The notes under the pieces: generated by a model | What the model saw: the letters and a program-made list of their open reading frames with translations, nothing else | The model's database searches: none | What the model was told of the DNA's origin: nothing | Position numbers and translations under genes: made by a program | DNA from: Sphagnum magellanicum | Lineage: Eukaryota; Streptophyta; Sphagnopsida; Sphagnales; Sphagnaceae | Direction: 5' to 3' | Assembly (NCBI GenBank): GCA_021904315.1 | Contig: CM038910.1 | Location: 19,158,001-19,222,000 of the forward strand | Length of the DNA stretch: 64,000 nucleotides | In this document: piece after piece, positions 36,965 through 47,727 of the stretch | How positions within the stretch are numbered: position 1 is the stretch's first letter | Layout: every line of letters starts with the position of its first letter

Positions 36965-37595
36965 TGGTAGAAGTGGATTTAATTTTTACAGAATTATTCC
37001 ACATTATTGTAACAGCATATTTGCACTACAATATGCTTACATTCATAAAATCTTCTTTGATTTTAAACACACTTGACTCTATAGTTCATTAAAACACTAG
37101 ATTCATGGTTATTTCATATAACCAAAATCTTCACATTAGATTTAATGTAAAAAAATCCAGAGACAAGATTACAATTCATTACATTACATTTTTGACACTA
37201 CAGAAAATTCACACAACAATATGGATATGGAAATCACTATAGAAGTCTATACTTCTCTATTTTATTGGAAATTCAATTAGAATTACAACAAAATTCCATG
37301 TTTTGTTGAAATGAAATCAAAACAACAAAATAATATATGAGGTATATCAAAAACAAAATCTGTGATTTTTACTACAAAGTACCTATAACTATTTTTACTT
37401 TCCCAAAATTGTTTGTCTAAGAATCAAATCCTTTTCCCTAGATCTTCCCTTTTTGGGCAATCCCAAGTCACATCATCATGATTCAAACCAAGAAGACTCA
37501 TTCAAAATTCAAACCTACAATGTTCCTTGATCAATCCCTATCCTAAATGCCTTGTTCATCTAATACCATGTAATCATCCTACCCTCTTAATAACA
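36965..37595 (-). mobile_element. Upstream LTR of Ty3 copy B, with PBS region
   Basis: On the minus strand it runs from TGTTATTAAGAGGG at 37595 to CTACCA at 36965 (631 bp), matching the LTR of copy A. Immediately after it the minus strand reads TTTGGCGACCATGTTAGGG (about 36948-36966), the place and style of a primer-binding site. Confidence 0.7.
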
Positions 37596-37639
37596 GGTTG
37601 GACATTCACGAAAGAACAACAATTAACGAATTTAAATTT

Positions 37640-39560
37640 GGGGATTTAGGCATAACCACAAATGGTGAAGGTGAATTCAAACTTACAACCAAAGAAGGTG
37701 CATGAGTTGGAAGAATTGTCTAGGGAATACAAGGATTTTTTGCTTAGACATACAAAGATATGAAAGGCATTCCATTAAAATTGGTTCAACATTGAATTGA
37801 ATTAGATACAACCATACCATCGGCACATAAGGCCATGTATAGATTGAATCCAAATTATGCAATAGTAATCAAATAGGATATTGATAATTTGTTGGTAGCA
37901 GATTCCATACAACTTGTGGTAGGGGTCACTTAGCTAACACCAATTGTTGTAATATTAAAGAAAAATGGGAAGCTCAAAATCTATGTAGATTTCAGAAAAT
38001 TGAATGTCGCAACAAAGAAGGACCCTTTCTCATTACCATTTACATATGAGGTAATAAACATGGTGGATGGATAGTGTGAGGCATATTCATTTTTGGATGG
38101 ATATTCTAGGTATCATCAAATTTCTATAGCTCTAGGCAACATATACAAAACATCATTTGTCATAGATTGGGGATCGTTTATTTAGAAAGTAATGCCTTTT
38201 GGAGTGAAAAATGGACCTTTGACATTTTTGAAAGCTATGACAAAAAGATTCCAAAAAGATTTGGATACTTTCATGAAGATTTTCCTAGATGATTTTACAG
38301 TCTATAATGACATGGAGACTCCTTTGCAAAAGCTCGAATTATGCTAAATTGAAAGTGCAAGGAATACAAAATTAATTCAAATTAAGAAAAATGAGATTTT
38401 ATGGTATTCTTTGTAGTCTTGAATTTATTATTTCAAAGGAAGGTAAGCTACCTGATCCAAGGAAAATATAAGTAATAGTGAACATGCATGTACCACATAA
38501 TTCACAATAGATTCAAATGTTCAATGGTATGGCACAATTTTGCAAATGTTTTATCAAGAATTTTCCAACGATCATGGTTTTAATTACTAAGTTCACAAGG
38601 AAAACAAAAAGTTTTATATGGACAAAAGAATATTAGAAAGCTTGGAAACTTTTACATATATATATATATATATATTGAAGTAACAATTTTAATACCATCG
38701 AAGTGGGATGTGGAATTCCATGTTCACATTGTCATAACCCTAACATTGGGTTTGTGACTAAGTGTGGAATGTAAGGGCCCATGAGCCCAAGAAAGTGTGT
38801 TTGGGTGTGAAACACATTTTCACAAATGGGGGAGAATGCAAGGGATGGAGCTCAATGACTCCCAAGTGCACTCCCACTTTGGGAGTTGCACTTGTGTGGG
38901 AGTCCCAAATGTTCAGAGCTTTAATTGGAAAGGTAAATAAGTAACAAATTGGGTCCCTAAGATACCATTGCAAAGTTCTTGAAGTGTTAATGCTTAAAGT
39001 TCCCTCACATTGTTCATTTAAACTTGATATGCATGAGTTATGATTTTGTGGAACCAATTAAACTAACAGAAAGCATTTAGGGAACAAATACATATTGGTG
39101 GCCATAGATTATGCAACCAAATGGGTGGAGGCCAAAACATTAAAGACAAACACTACAATAGTAACAACAAAATTCCTATATTAATGCATTCTTATTAGGT
39201 TTATGTGTCCATTAACTATAGTCACAAATTAGGGGGTGCATTTTATAAATGATGGTATAAAGCATTTGACAAATCATTTTTCACTAAAACACATTAGTTC
39301 CACTACTAAATCCACAAGGGAATGGTTAGGCAAAGTTCACTAACAAAATAATAAGAACATTATTTATTAAGTTGGTTAGTGAAACTAAAAATAGATTGGG
39401 ATGAACAAATAACAATCTTGTTTTCTTACATAACAACATATAAAATAGTTATAGGTTGTAGAGTTGACTTCACGTGATGTTAGTTTGTAATTTTGTAATG
39501 TCTACAAAAGTTGACAGATGCTTTCACACTAATGACATTCAACTTTTCAAATCCAATAAA
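37640..39560 (+). mobile_element. Ty3/gypsy copy C, internal fragment
   Basis: The plus strand reads in order pre-RT text (LEELSREYKDFL), RT (NGKLKIYVDFRKLNVATKKD at about 37970-38025, FLDDF at about 38286), the first residues of RNase H (WDVEFHVH), and integrase core ([18 protein letters not shown] at about 39085). It belongs to the same family as copies A and B but is inverted and heavily decayed. RNase H and the integrase N-terminus are missing where an LTR fragment sits. Copy B's LTR ends only about 45 bp before it. Confidence 0.8.
38730..39060 (+). mobile_element. Chromovirus-type LTR fragment inside Ty3 copy C
   Basis: It starts TGTCATAACCCTAACATTGG, as the LTR ending at 26078 does on the other strand, and shares CTCCCACTTTGGGA and ATACCATTG with the solo LTR at 3991-4879. 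Only about 330 bp are present, so its 3' part is gone together with the adjoining RNase H sequence. Confidence 0.6.
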
Positions 39561-41150
39561 GGCAATTTAGGGATCAACACAATTTTTCTTTCACTTGGTA
39601 TGTCATGTCATATCCATGTTTCTATGTTGTTTGGAGTTTTTGGTTAAAAATGTTATTATGGTATTCAAGAGATAGAAGGCCAAGCAAGTAAAGAATCATT
39701 GAAACTTTGAAATTGGAATATGCAACCTCTAGTCTTAAAAGGAGGTGTTTGCCATGGTATTGTGTCATGTATAGATAGATTGGGTCTTTGACCCCCTTGG
39801 AGATATTGTACTAATAAGACTTGCAAGTTTGAGTTTAACTTTTAATCCCTATGGAATCAAGGTTGATTTATACTACTCTTATTTTTTAATTGAGTAATAT
39901 GAAGTTTAATATCTAAAAAATTGGATGATTTGTTATATCACCTTTTCCATTGAACACAAAGTTATAGAATTATTTAACAATGCCATGTCATGTGACCACA
40001 TGGTTGTGTTGATTGGTCTTTCATACCTGGGGTAATGTAATTTGGCCTGAAGTTGGAGTCATGTACAAGTATGGCATGTACAAATTTGAAGTAAATTAAC
40101 CCTTGCATATGGAATACCAAAAGAACAATACAACTATTATCCCTTGGTGTGAATCTATAATCTACCTATAAAGAATTGCAATACCTTTATAATAAATCCA
40201 TGTTCCTAAGACTTAACATTACTTCCAAAACATGTCATTTCTTTTGATTCTATAATACACTTCATGATATTTCTTAATTGAACAACACCTCAATAATATG
40301 CTATTTTTCTTTTATTTAAAATTCAACATTACATCAATGATAAGTCCTTTCCTAAGGACTTAACATAATTTCCATGATAATTCCTTTTCGTATAAGATTT
40401 AACACTACTTCTACATTTGGATGACATTTGTTAAATTACATTTGTTAAAATTATTGGTTGAAAACTCTTGTGAAATTAGGAGTTTGGGAAATGTAATTAA
40501 CAAGACCATTTGGTGGTGTTGGATTAAATTTTTTAGTTGGATTTATATATATCCTAACAAAGAAGTTAAAAATGCTAAAATCAAGTGATTTAAAAAATTT
40601 CAATCACTAGAATTCAAGAAAATGAAAAATTGCTAGATTTTTATACTTGGTTGATAGGGTTTCCAATTTTGTGATGCATATGAAGTGGTGATCATCCATT
40701 AGATTATTTACTAATACTAGATATAAAGGGAGCAAAAAAAGAATCCTTCTATATTCTTGGCTACGTACTAAAATTTATCATAAAAATCTAGCAGTTTGGA
40801 ATTTTTTCCCCAAAAGTTAGCAAACTTGGGCATTTTTTTCATGGAAAATCCTTTGTGTAGGTCAAAATCATGTTTTTAAGGTTGAAATTTGGCAAAATTT
40901 CGCCCCAAAAAAAAACATTGCTGGTTCAAGTAGATAGCCAAAAACATAGAAACATGTTTAATTTTTTAAACCTTCATATTTAGCTTGTAGCCAATTTTGG
41001 CTAAATCTTCCTATGGATGATCGCCACTTTGGCTACATCACAAAATTGACCAAAAAAAACATTGAACTGGGTTCTCCACTAATTTTTTCAATTTTAAAAC
41101 TTGTTTAGATTAAGTTAGGTGCTAATCTAAAATTTGGTCATATTATAGTC
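39560..41150. other. AT-rich stretch, no gene seen
   Basis: A purine run AAAAGGAGG followed by TGTTTGCC near 39738 could be a polypurine tract and LTR start of copy C, but the following sequence does not match the LTRs of copies A or B. Nothing else recognised. Confidence 0.4.
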
Positions 41151-41159
41151 TAATTCATT

Positions 41160-42560
41160 TCAGTTGGGGCTCACTTCGGGTCGCGGGTCCTCGTTCATAC
41201 CTTACGAATGGCGTTGTGCCACTCGTCAACTGCTAGAAGCTTTGTTGTTGCGAAAGAACATCTCGCCCACGCCGGTTGTCGAATGCGGACGAGATTCGAA
41301 GGAGAAGCTAAGAATCGCGTAAACCACGTGACACAAGGATTGACGGCTTGCATCTTTGGAATTGGAGGCGAGGGGATTCGAAGGAGCGTTGAGAAACCTT
41401 GTGAAACCATGCGATTTGAGGCAGAGGCTTCCGCATGGGTGCGCAAGAGAGATCAAGCCGTCGTGTGCCTTGACGACGCACGCGGTGCAAGATGCAAGAA
41501 GCAAATGTTTCAGACGAGGAGACCACGAGTCTTCAGAAGAGGTTGATTTGTATTTTGTGTGAGTTTGAGGGGGTTTTTTATTGGCTCTTTTTTGGCTGTC
41601 GTTTAAATTTGAACTAGGCCCTGTTTGTCTCCTTCCATATTTTGAAGGAGCTTTGCGAAAATGTAATGTGAATATTGTTTTCGGCTGTCAGTTGTAAGGA
41701 GTTGCAAAATGGAGTTGGGTTGCGGCCTGCGCGAATCGATCGTTGAGAGAAAGATCGTCTTTGTGGAAAACGCTCGTGGAAGATGGCGGAGAGAGTCGGT
41801 TACTCCGGGGAATCGCGCTTGCTGGGGATTGGTTGGATTGGTCCCAATAGAATCTGGATTAGGATATGTTCTATAATCAACGAATTCAAGGGGGGTATGG
41901 ATGTTGTTTTGTTCTTCTTGGGTGAACCCCATACTATTTAGTCTATCCCACAAATTATTTCGACCCTTTGGAGAGCTCACGAACGCACCGGAGACGGAAG
42001 ATATTAAGAGCTTCTTTTAGCATATTCGAAGAAAGTCTGAGAACTTACGGAACAGAGGCTGATCTCCAAAGTGCTTCGCCTAGCAAACGTGCTTCGCCTC
42101 AAAAACGCGTGCCGCCTCGCAGGTACCCTAAGGGACGTCAAGCTGTGAGACCCTTCCGCTATCCTCATCACCACCTCGGATAGCATCAGCTTCTCCCACT
42201 GTAGTACTGTCCAAGGAGAACGCAAATCCCCATTGCAATCTAGGGATGATCTCGATCCCTGTAGATTCTGATGTCGCCCTCTCTAAACCCCGACAGTCCT
42301 TCCTAGTGCCACAATTGCCCGATGCGTAGGTGCACAGAACGGATGCTCCACATTCGGACAAAAAGAACATTACAAAATCTCACTGAGGAAGAGGATGAAA
42401 AATTTGTGGGAGCTCGAAGTGTAGTTTCTAAGATTGTTGGAGGAGCTCGATGTGCAGATGCTGACCTTCGCTGCGGATTGTGAAACGATGCCTACCCGAG
42501 GTGCACACAACCACATCTTGTCCGCATACAGCCTTCGTCACAATGGTATTTTCCTAATTC
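41160..42560. other. CpG-containing island, unidentified locus
   Basis: Base composition changes abruptly to about half G+C with many CG dinucleotides, unlike both flanks. Both strands carry overlapping open frames (plus 41208-41546, 112 codons; minus 41603-41980, 125 codons). Plus-strand pieces such as ITKSH and LTEEEDEKFVGARSVVSK around 42370-42430 look protein-like, but no family is recognised and stops break every frame. It may be a promoter with first exon, a noncoding RNA locus or a decayed gene. Confidence 0.45.
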
Positions 42561-44340
42561 GAATTTCGAGATCTAAACTAACATGAATTTTGAGACTTGA
42601 GGTGCAATATTACTGTCATATCATGCCTCAGTTCTTCCATACAGAAGCAGCATTCATGTTGCGGTGTTTGTACTATTATCTCAAGTTGTGTACTTGAGAC
42701 TTAAATCCACACGAGTTTAATTATGAGCTTATCTTCATCATCCTCGTCTTGCTGCTAGTGGGAAACTCCTGTCGCAGTACTAATTCTCATCTTGTTGTGT
42801 ACTCCCAAGTGAAAGCTAGAATGTGGAGGAGAAAGCATGGAATGGGTTGGGCAAGAATGTCGCACTAAATGGAGGTAGGTACCTATGTGGACTGTTCATT
42901 CAACCTGTCCTGGTTAGAAGATTTAGGGTTTCCAGAGGTTGATCCACACCTCCTTAAGACGAAATGAGCCTTCTTGCTGTTTGCCATGGTCGTATTTTCT
43001 GTACGTTTTGTTCGAATTTCCATGTCTGTATGCCTAGAATGTATATATGCCCACACTGTTAATTTTGTTCTGAGATTTGATTTGTGTGAGAAGCAGGTTG
43101 TGTGATGTCTCATGTCATGAGGATTTCATGTTCTCAGGAGTTCATTAGGGAATACCAAGCTCATTTCCATTGGGATATGACTTTATTGCACAAAATCTCT
43201 TTCTTGCTTCATTTGAGTTGGAGTTCAGTAAGTGTGAAAGAGTTAATTGGGTTGAACTGTATTAGTAGTGTCCCTATTGACGTTAATTCAACATGGCAAT
43301 GGAGTTTAGTTCTTTAGTCTAGTTGTTTTCATCACTCCATGGTCAGGGCATTGGTGCCATTTGCCACACAAGCTTTTTCATTCTTTCAACTGTACATTTT
43401 GCAGGGAGGCAAATCAATGATAATTTTTTTTAAATACAACAAGTAGTTCATGACACGTACATTCATAGTAAAAGGAGCCAAGGAAGTTGTTGATAGTGCT
43501 TAAAATTGCATTTACATTACTTTAAAAATTTATCATTAATTATATATAATGAGTTATTTATCTATAATTTGTAATTATGTTTTGGTGCTCATGAAATTGA
43601 ACTCCTATGAATTTAGAATCATTTCATTATGTTATTAAAATCTTTTGTTATACACAAAGCACTTGTTGACAAGGTCTTTTTAAAGATTCTAAAATTTGAA
43701 TATGTGTTTTGTTATTCAAACCTTCATCAAATGTTCTCAAATTTATTACGAGTTCTAACATGTTTCATAAGAAGGGTCACATGTGTTTATATTTTTAAAT
43801 GCATGTATTGAATCTTTTTAACAAATGTTGTTGATTTTGATTATGAATGTCCTTAATGATAAAAAAAGTTCAAAATTTGTCATCACGTTTAAAAACAAAT
43901 TTTAACATTTGGTTATAATCTAGGTTCTCGTGTAAAAAAAAAATAAAATTATAATATGATTTATGTTTGATTTCAATATTAATATCCACTCCCAAAAATT
44001 ACATTTAAAATACAGTTTTGATATTTAATAAATTAATACATGTAGGATGTGTAAAATGCAATCTTTGGTGAGGACTTTGACCTTGGTTGTCATGGTTCCT
44101 TTTACTAAGTTTTTTACCCACATCCAATTTTCAACATTCTCTAGTATTGTTAAATATTCCCATCTTTTTAATAGAACATAGCAAAAACAATTAAATTGGT
44201 GGGTACACCTTAAGTGGTGGATTGCAAGCCATTGTAGAAATTGCTCTTTTGCACCTTTCATGTATGTGAGAAGAAACCTATTCACATGTTTGTGTGTGTA
44301 CATAGTTGGAACCCAAGTGACAATGAGCAATGTCATTTGG
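42560..44340. other. Stretch of mixed composition, no gene seen
   Basis: 42.6-43.4 kb keeps moderate G+C and could be intron or untranslated sequence of the neighbouring island; 43.4-44.3 kb is AT-rich. A 103-codon minus frame (44025-44336) has no recognisable feature. Confidence 0.4.
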
Positions 44341-44371
44341 AACTTTCTTTGAAGGGTTCTTCAAAGTAGTC

Positions 44372-44488
44372 ATGTTGAAACGGAAAAGGATTTACAGAAG
44401 GGCCAAGGCATATTTTGTGGTCCAAGCTGAGCTGAAAAAGTATAGGCTTGTTGTATACTGCCAGGGATCTAAGGATTTCATAATGTAA
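44372..44488 (+). CDS. Possible small basic exon or ORF
   Basis: A 38-codon frame, MLKRKRIYRRAKAYFVVQAE and onward to QGSKDFIM then TAA, stands out from AT-rich surroundings by its balanced codon use and its strongly basic start. The frame is also open for about a dozen codons upstream (FFEGFFKVV). GTAAGA at 44485 could be a donor site and TTTGAAG at 44348-44354 an acceptor, so it might be one exon. It ends 49 bp before a Helitron terminus. Not identified. Confidence 0.3.
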   Translation: MLKRKRIYRRAKAYFVVQAELKKYRLVVYCQGSKDFIM

Positions 44489-44537
44489 GAATAGCCACTA
44501 TGGTCCAAAGGCAACTCCTTAGCATATTTTATAACAA

Positions 44538-45022
44538 CTAGTGGGTACCCGTGACCTTTGGGCACTGTGAAGTCCTTCGGTTTCTTTAAACTTGGTTCAT
44601 GTTTTAGTTTTTTTTAGAAAATTTTATCTTTTTTTTAAAAAAATGTGTTTTTTATTTTTATTATTATTTTGTATAATAAAAATAAAGTGTTTTTTTTTCA
44701 CTTTTATATTTTTGTTTATTTGGATGCAAGTTTGAAGTTTGGAAAAAGAAGATACACTTCATTCTTTTTCAAGTAGGGTTTTTCTTCATTATTATAATTT
44801 TTATTTTTAAAAATATTTTTACTTTTTATTTGATTTCTTCATTTTTGTAAATTTTTTTCTTTTAAAATTATTTTATAATATTTCCCTTTCCTTGTTTCAT
44901 TTGTTTTCATTCCTTTTTTATAGTTTTTGTGTTTTTACTTTTTTTTTGTTTATGTTTGTTTTATGTTTTTATTTTTTCTATCTTCATTTATTTTTATTTT
45001 TATTTATTTATTTATTTAGTTT
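44538..45022 (-). mobile_element. Helitron 3'-end copy 1 of a tandem pair
   Basis: On the minus strand it ends AAGGTCACGGGTACCCACTAG at 44538, followed by T on that strand. GTGCCC/GGGTAC forms a 6-bp stem with one G-T pair. The terminal 60 bp (GTTTAAAGAAACCG, GGACTTCACA) match the end of the Helitron at 23239-24018. The body is very T-rich. No 5' TC terminus was recognised, so this is a truncated end unit. Confidence 0.7.
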
Positions 45023-45430
45023 CTAGTGGGTACTCGTGACCTTCGGACACGGTGAAGTCCCCTATTTCTTTAAACTTGATTCATGTTTTAGTTTTTTTTA
45101 AGAAACTTTTATCTCTTTTTTTTTAATGTGTTTTCTGTTTTTATTATTATTTTGTATAATAAAAATAAAGTGTTTCTTTTTCACTTTTATATTTTTGTTT
45201 ATTTCGATGCAAATTTGAAGTTTGGAGAAAGAAGATACACCTCATTCTTTTTCAAGTAGAGTTTTTCTTCATTATTATAAGTTTTCTTTTTTTTTTTAAA
45301 ATTTTTATTTGGTTTCTTCGTTTTTGTAATTTTTTTTCTTTTAAAATTATTTTATAGTATTTCCCTTTCCTTGTTTCATTCGTTTCCATTCCTTTTTTAT
45401 AGTTTTTACGTTTTTCTTTTTTTTAAAAAT
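45023..45430 (-). mobile_element. Helitron 3'-end copy 2 of the tandem pair
   Basis: It ends AAGGTCACGAGTACCCACTAG at 45023, directly against unit 1, and is colinear with it for about 400 bp (GGAGAAAGAAGATACAC, TTCAAGTAGAG, TTTCCCTTTCCTTG). The repeat distance is 485 bp. Similarity fades after about 45430. The hairpin bases are more decayed than in unit 1. Confidence 0.7.
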
Positions 45431-45639
45431 GTTTGTTTATGGCTTGTCTTCCAAGTATTCTCTAACAGCACTGTGGTATGCATTGTGCGTGTGTGCGTGC
45501 AAGATTGGGTGTGAGTCAAAACCCATCATTCCATTTATCTTTCCCAGAAAGATGAAGCTTTTGCCACTGTTGTCAAATACATGTCTAAAGAAGAAAGTTT
45601 GTACAATGTCAAGAGTTTTGCTCTAAGCTCCCCTATGTT

Positions 45640-45880
45640 GCAGAAGAAGCATCAGAAGAAGCCCTCATGATGATGATGATGAAGCTCCACTGTGTTGCAG
45701 AAGAAGCATCATCATCTGCATCCTTCTACATCATCATCATCATCATCATCATCATCATGAAGCTCTCCCTTGGTTGGTTGCAGAAGAAGCATCATCATCT
45801 ACATCCTTCTACATCATCATCATCATCATCATCATGAAGCTCTCCCTTGGTTGGTTGCAGAAGAAGCATGATCATCATCA
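45640..45880. repeat. Minisatellite with (CAT)n runs
   Basis: GCAGAAGAAGCATCATCATC, a TCCTTCTACATCAT stretch, a pure (CAT)n run and GAAGCTCTCCCTTGGTTGGTT form a unit of about 90 bp, present twice with a partial copy before. Local frames are low complexity and I do not call them coding. Confidence 0.85.
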
Positions 45881-45974
45881 CCATCATGATGCGAGGATGC
45901 AGTTTCTGCCAACAAGAACATGACACGCTCTATGTACTTGTCCCAACATCCCGTGGCCGGCCACAGCAGCAGCG

Positions 45975-46030
45975 GCATCAGGAGGAGGAGGAGGAGGAGG
46001 AGGCGGAGGAGGAAGAGGAAGAAAGGCGGT
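45975..46030. repeat. Purine triplet repeat (GAG)n
   Basis: A GAGGAGGAG run with GCG and GAA interruptions follows CAGCAGCGGCATCAG. Any reading frame across it is poly-Glu or poly-Arg. Confidence 0.8.
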
Positions 46031-46204
46031 GATGACGGACAAAGACGAAATTGGTGACTGATTTCCTCACAATGCGCATCCTCTCACTGCCTGCCATCAT
46101 CAATAACCACCATCTCCAACATAACTTCCTATGTTCCTCCTCGATCACCATCCCCAACCAATCTTCCATCACAGCGTCGTCAAGCAGCATCATCACAACC
46201 ACCT

Positions 46205-46237
46205 GCAAAACAACAACAACAACAACAACAACAACAA
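46205..46237. repeat. (AAC)n microsatellite
   Basis: A pure CAA/AAC run of about 33 bp. Confidence 0.9.
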
Positions 46238-46277
46238 TCTAGACTGTTGCTGTTCCTCATCTTCTTCTTTTGTGTCA

Positions 46278-47299
46278 CTACCAAAACACTGCAATCCGCC
46301 ATCCTCCTGCTCCTTCTCCTACTACTACAGCTGCTGCTGCTGGTTCTGCTTCTGCCGCCTTTGACTTTGATGGAAGGCGTTGTGAACACTGTACCAAAAA
46401 GTCTTCGTCTTTCTCCTTTTTCCCCTTTGCTTCTGCCATGCCCAAGTCAATCGTCAGGCTATCTCTAGATCCATATCTCACCAGCTTCACAAATTCCACT
46501 CCTTGCGTTCACTGACTGCTGCTACAGTGTTGCATCTATTGAAATCAAAAGAGAAAAAAGTCTATAATTCTGAGACTTTGAGAGATCTACTTGGCTTAGT
46601 ACTGAATTAGCCGAAGAGAAGAAGGATTGGAACCTTGCCTGAGCTAGGAATAGTACTAGCAGCAACAACTTCTGAGGGTCTAGAATTTGAGGCTGAGGAA
46701 GAACATCGACGTAACAAGCAGATTTCCTCGGCAGCCAAGCTCCCGGCTGCAAATACATCTGAGCTCAAGGGTGAAGCTGCTACAGATTTATCTGCAGTAC
46801 GATATACGTCTCCAGCATTGTTTACTAGTTCTCCTTTCACAGTCGAAGGAGAAGAAGAAGGCCCGTGCTGCGAGCTCGCAACCAAGGACTTCCTCCTTGA
46901 TGATCCATTGCTCAAATGGTCGATAGCAAAGGTTGTCGGGATATCACCGGGATCTTTGGGAATCGGGGGAGGGAGACTCGACCGATGACGCTTGATAGAG
47001 AGATGAAAACACTTAGGAGGAGGAGTAGCAGCTTCAACCTCCCTCGTCCTCAACCATTCTCTTGAACATGCCAAGGTTTTCTTCTCACAAAAAGAAAAGG
47101 CGCAAGAGTGGGTAAAGCAACAGGGCAGAACCACACGTTCTGAATGTGGACACAGTAACCCCAGCGATTTGTCTCTTTGGAGGCAAGCGACAACCTTAGT
47201 GAGTCCACTTAGCAGGCACCAGTGGCCGTCCTGGGGACGGATAAGAGGATGGATGATGGGGCAGATGACGACGAATGATGAGACGGATGGAAAGGACAA
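46278..47299 (-). other. GC-richer locus with long unidentified open frames
   Basis: The longest open frame of the window (46607-47299 minus, 230 codons) lies here, rich in Ser, Pro and Arg (for example HLSIKRHRSSLPPPIPKDPG). A second minus frame (46278-46499) has LVRYGSRDSLTIDLGMAEAK. On the plus strand 46635-46988 is also open for 117 codons, so coding strand and gene identity are uncertain. Like the other GC-richer islands it looks like unmethylated, gene-associated DNA. Confidence 0.3.
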
Positions 47300-47727
47300 C
47301 CATCGTAAGCGGACAAAATCAAGGATATTATATAAGTAAACTAAATTGAAAATCTTTCAAAACGTTTTCATTAAAACTTTAAAGGACGCCTTAATGGATA
47401 CCATCATAAATGCAAGGAGACTAAGGCCCTTGGACTAACACCTTCATTGGTCCACACTTAAAGTTCATCATCAATTTTAATAGTTTCAACGTCCACTCAG
47501 TTTCCAAAATAATTCTGTACATACATTAGATGAAAGAAGTATAAAGTGTTATAAATGGCAGAGGCATGAAACCAAAATTCCAGGGAGGCTGCTCCATTGC
47601 CACCGTTTCAGTTGTACCACATTTGACAACATTGTTGAACATTAACTGTGTTACAATACCACTGGACATGCTACTGCAAACAAAATGAACTTGATGACAT
47701 AGAGATTGACCAGACAGATTACTGGCA

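Larger units (their letters stand above)
28790..37595 (-). mobile_element. Ty3/gypsy LTR retrotransposon copy B, with nested insertion
   Basis: On the minus strand, from 37595 down: LTR, leader, Gag with zinc knuckle, protease, reverse transcriptase, RNase H, integrase, ending near 28790 in a frame with the integrase C-terminal part (KGNKSHLGKFIRKWF). A CACTA-like element interrupts it at 32113-34709. Compared with copy A it lacks about 1.15 kb of Gag sequence. No matching 3' LTR was found, so it is truncated as well as frameshifted. Confidence 0.85.

Noticed and set aside
39730..39760. Polypurine tract and 3' LTR of Ty3 copy C
   Set aside because: The following sequence does not match the LTRs of copies A and B, so the boundary cannot be supported.
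45847..46242. Poly-Glu, poly-Ser and poly-Thr frames
   Set aside because: They are triplet microsatellites read in frame; both strands are equally open.
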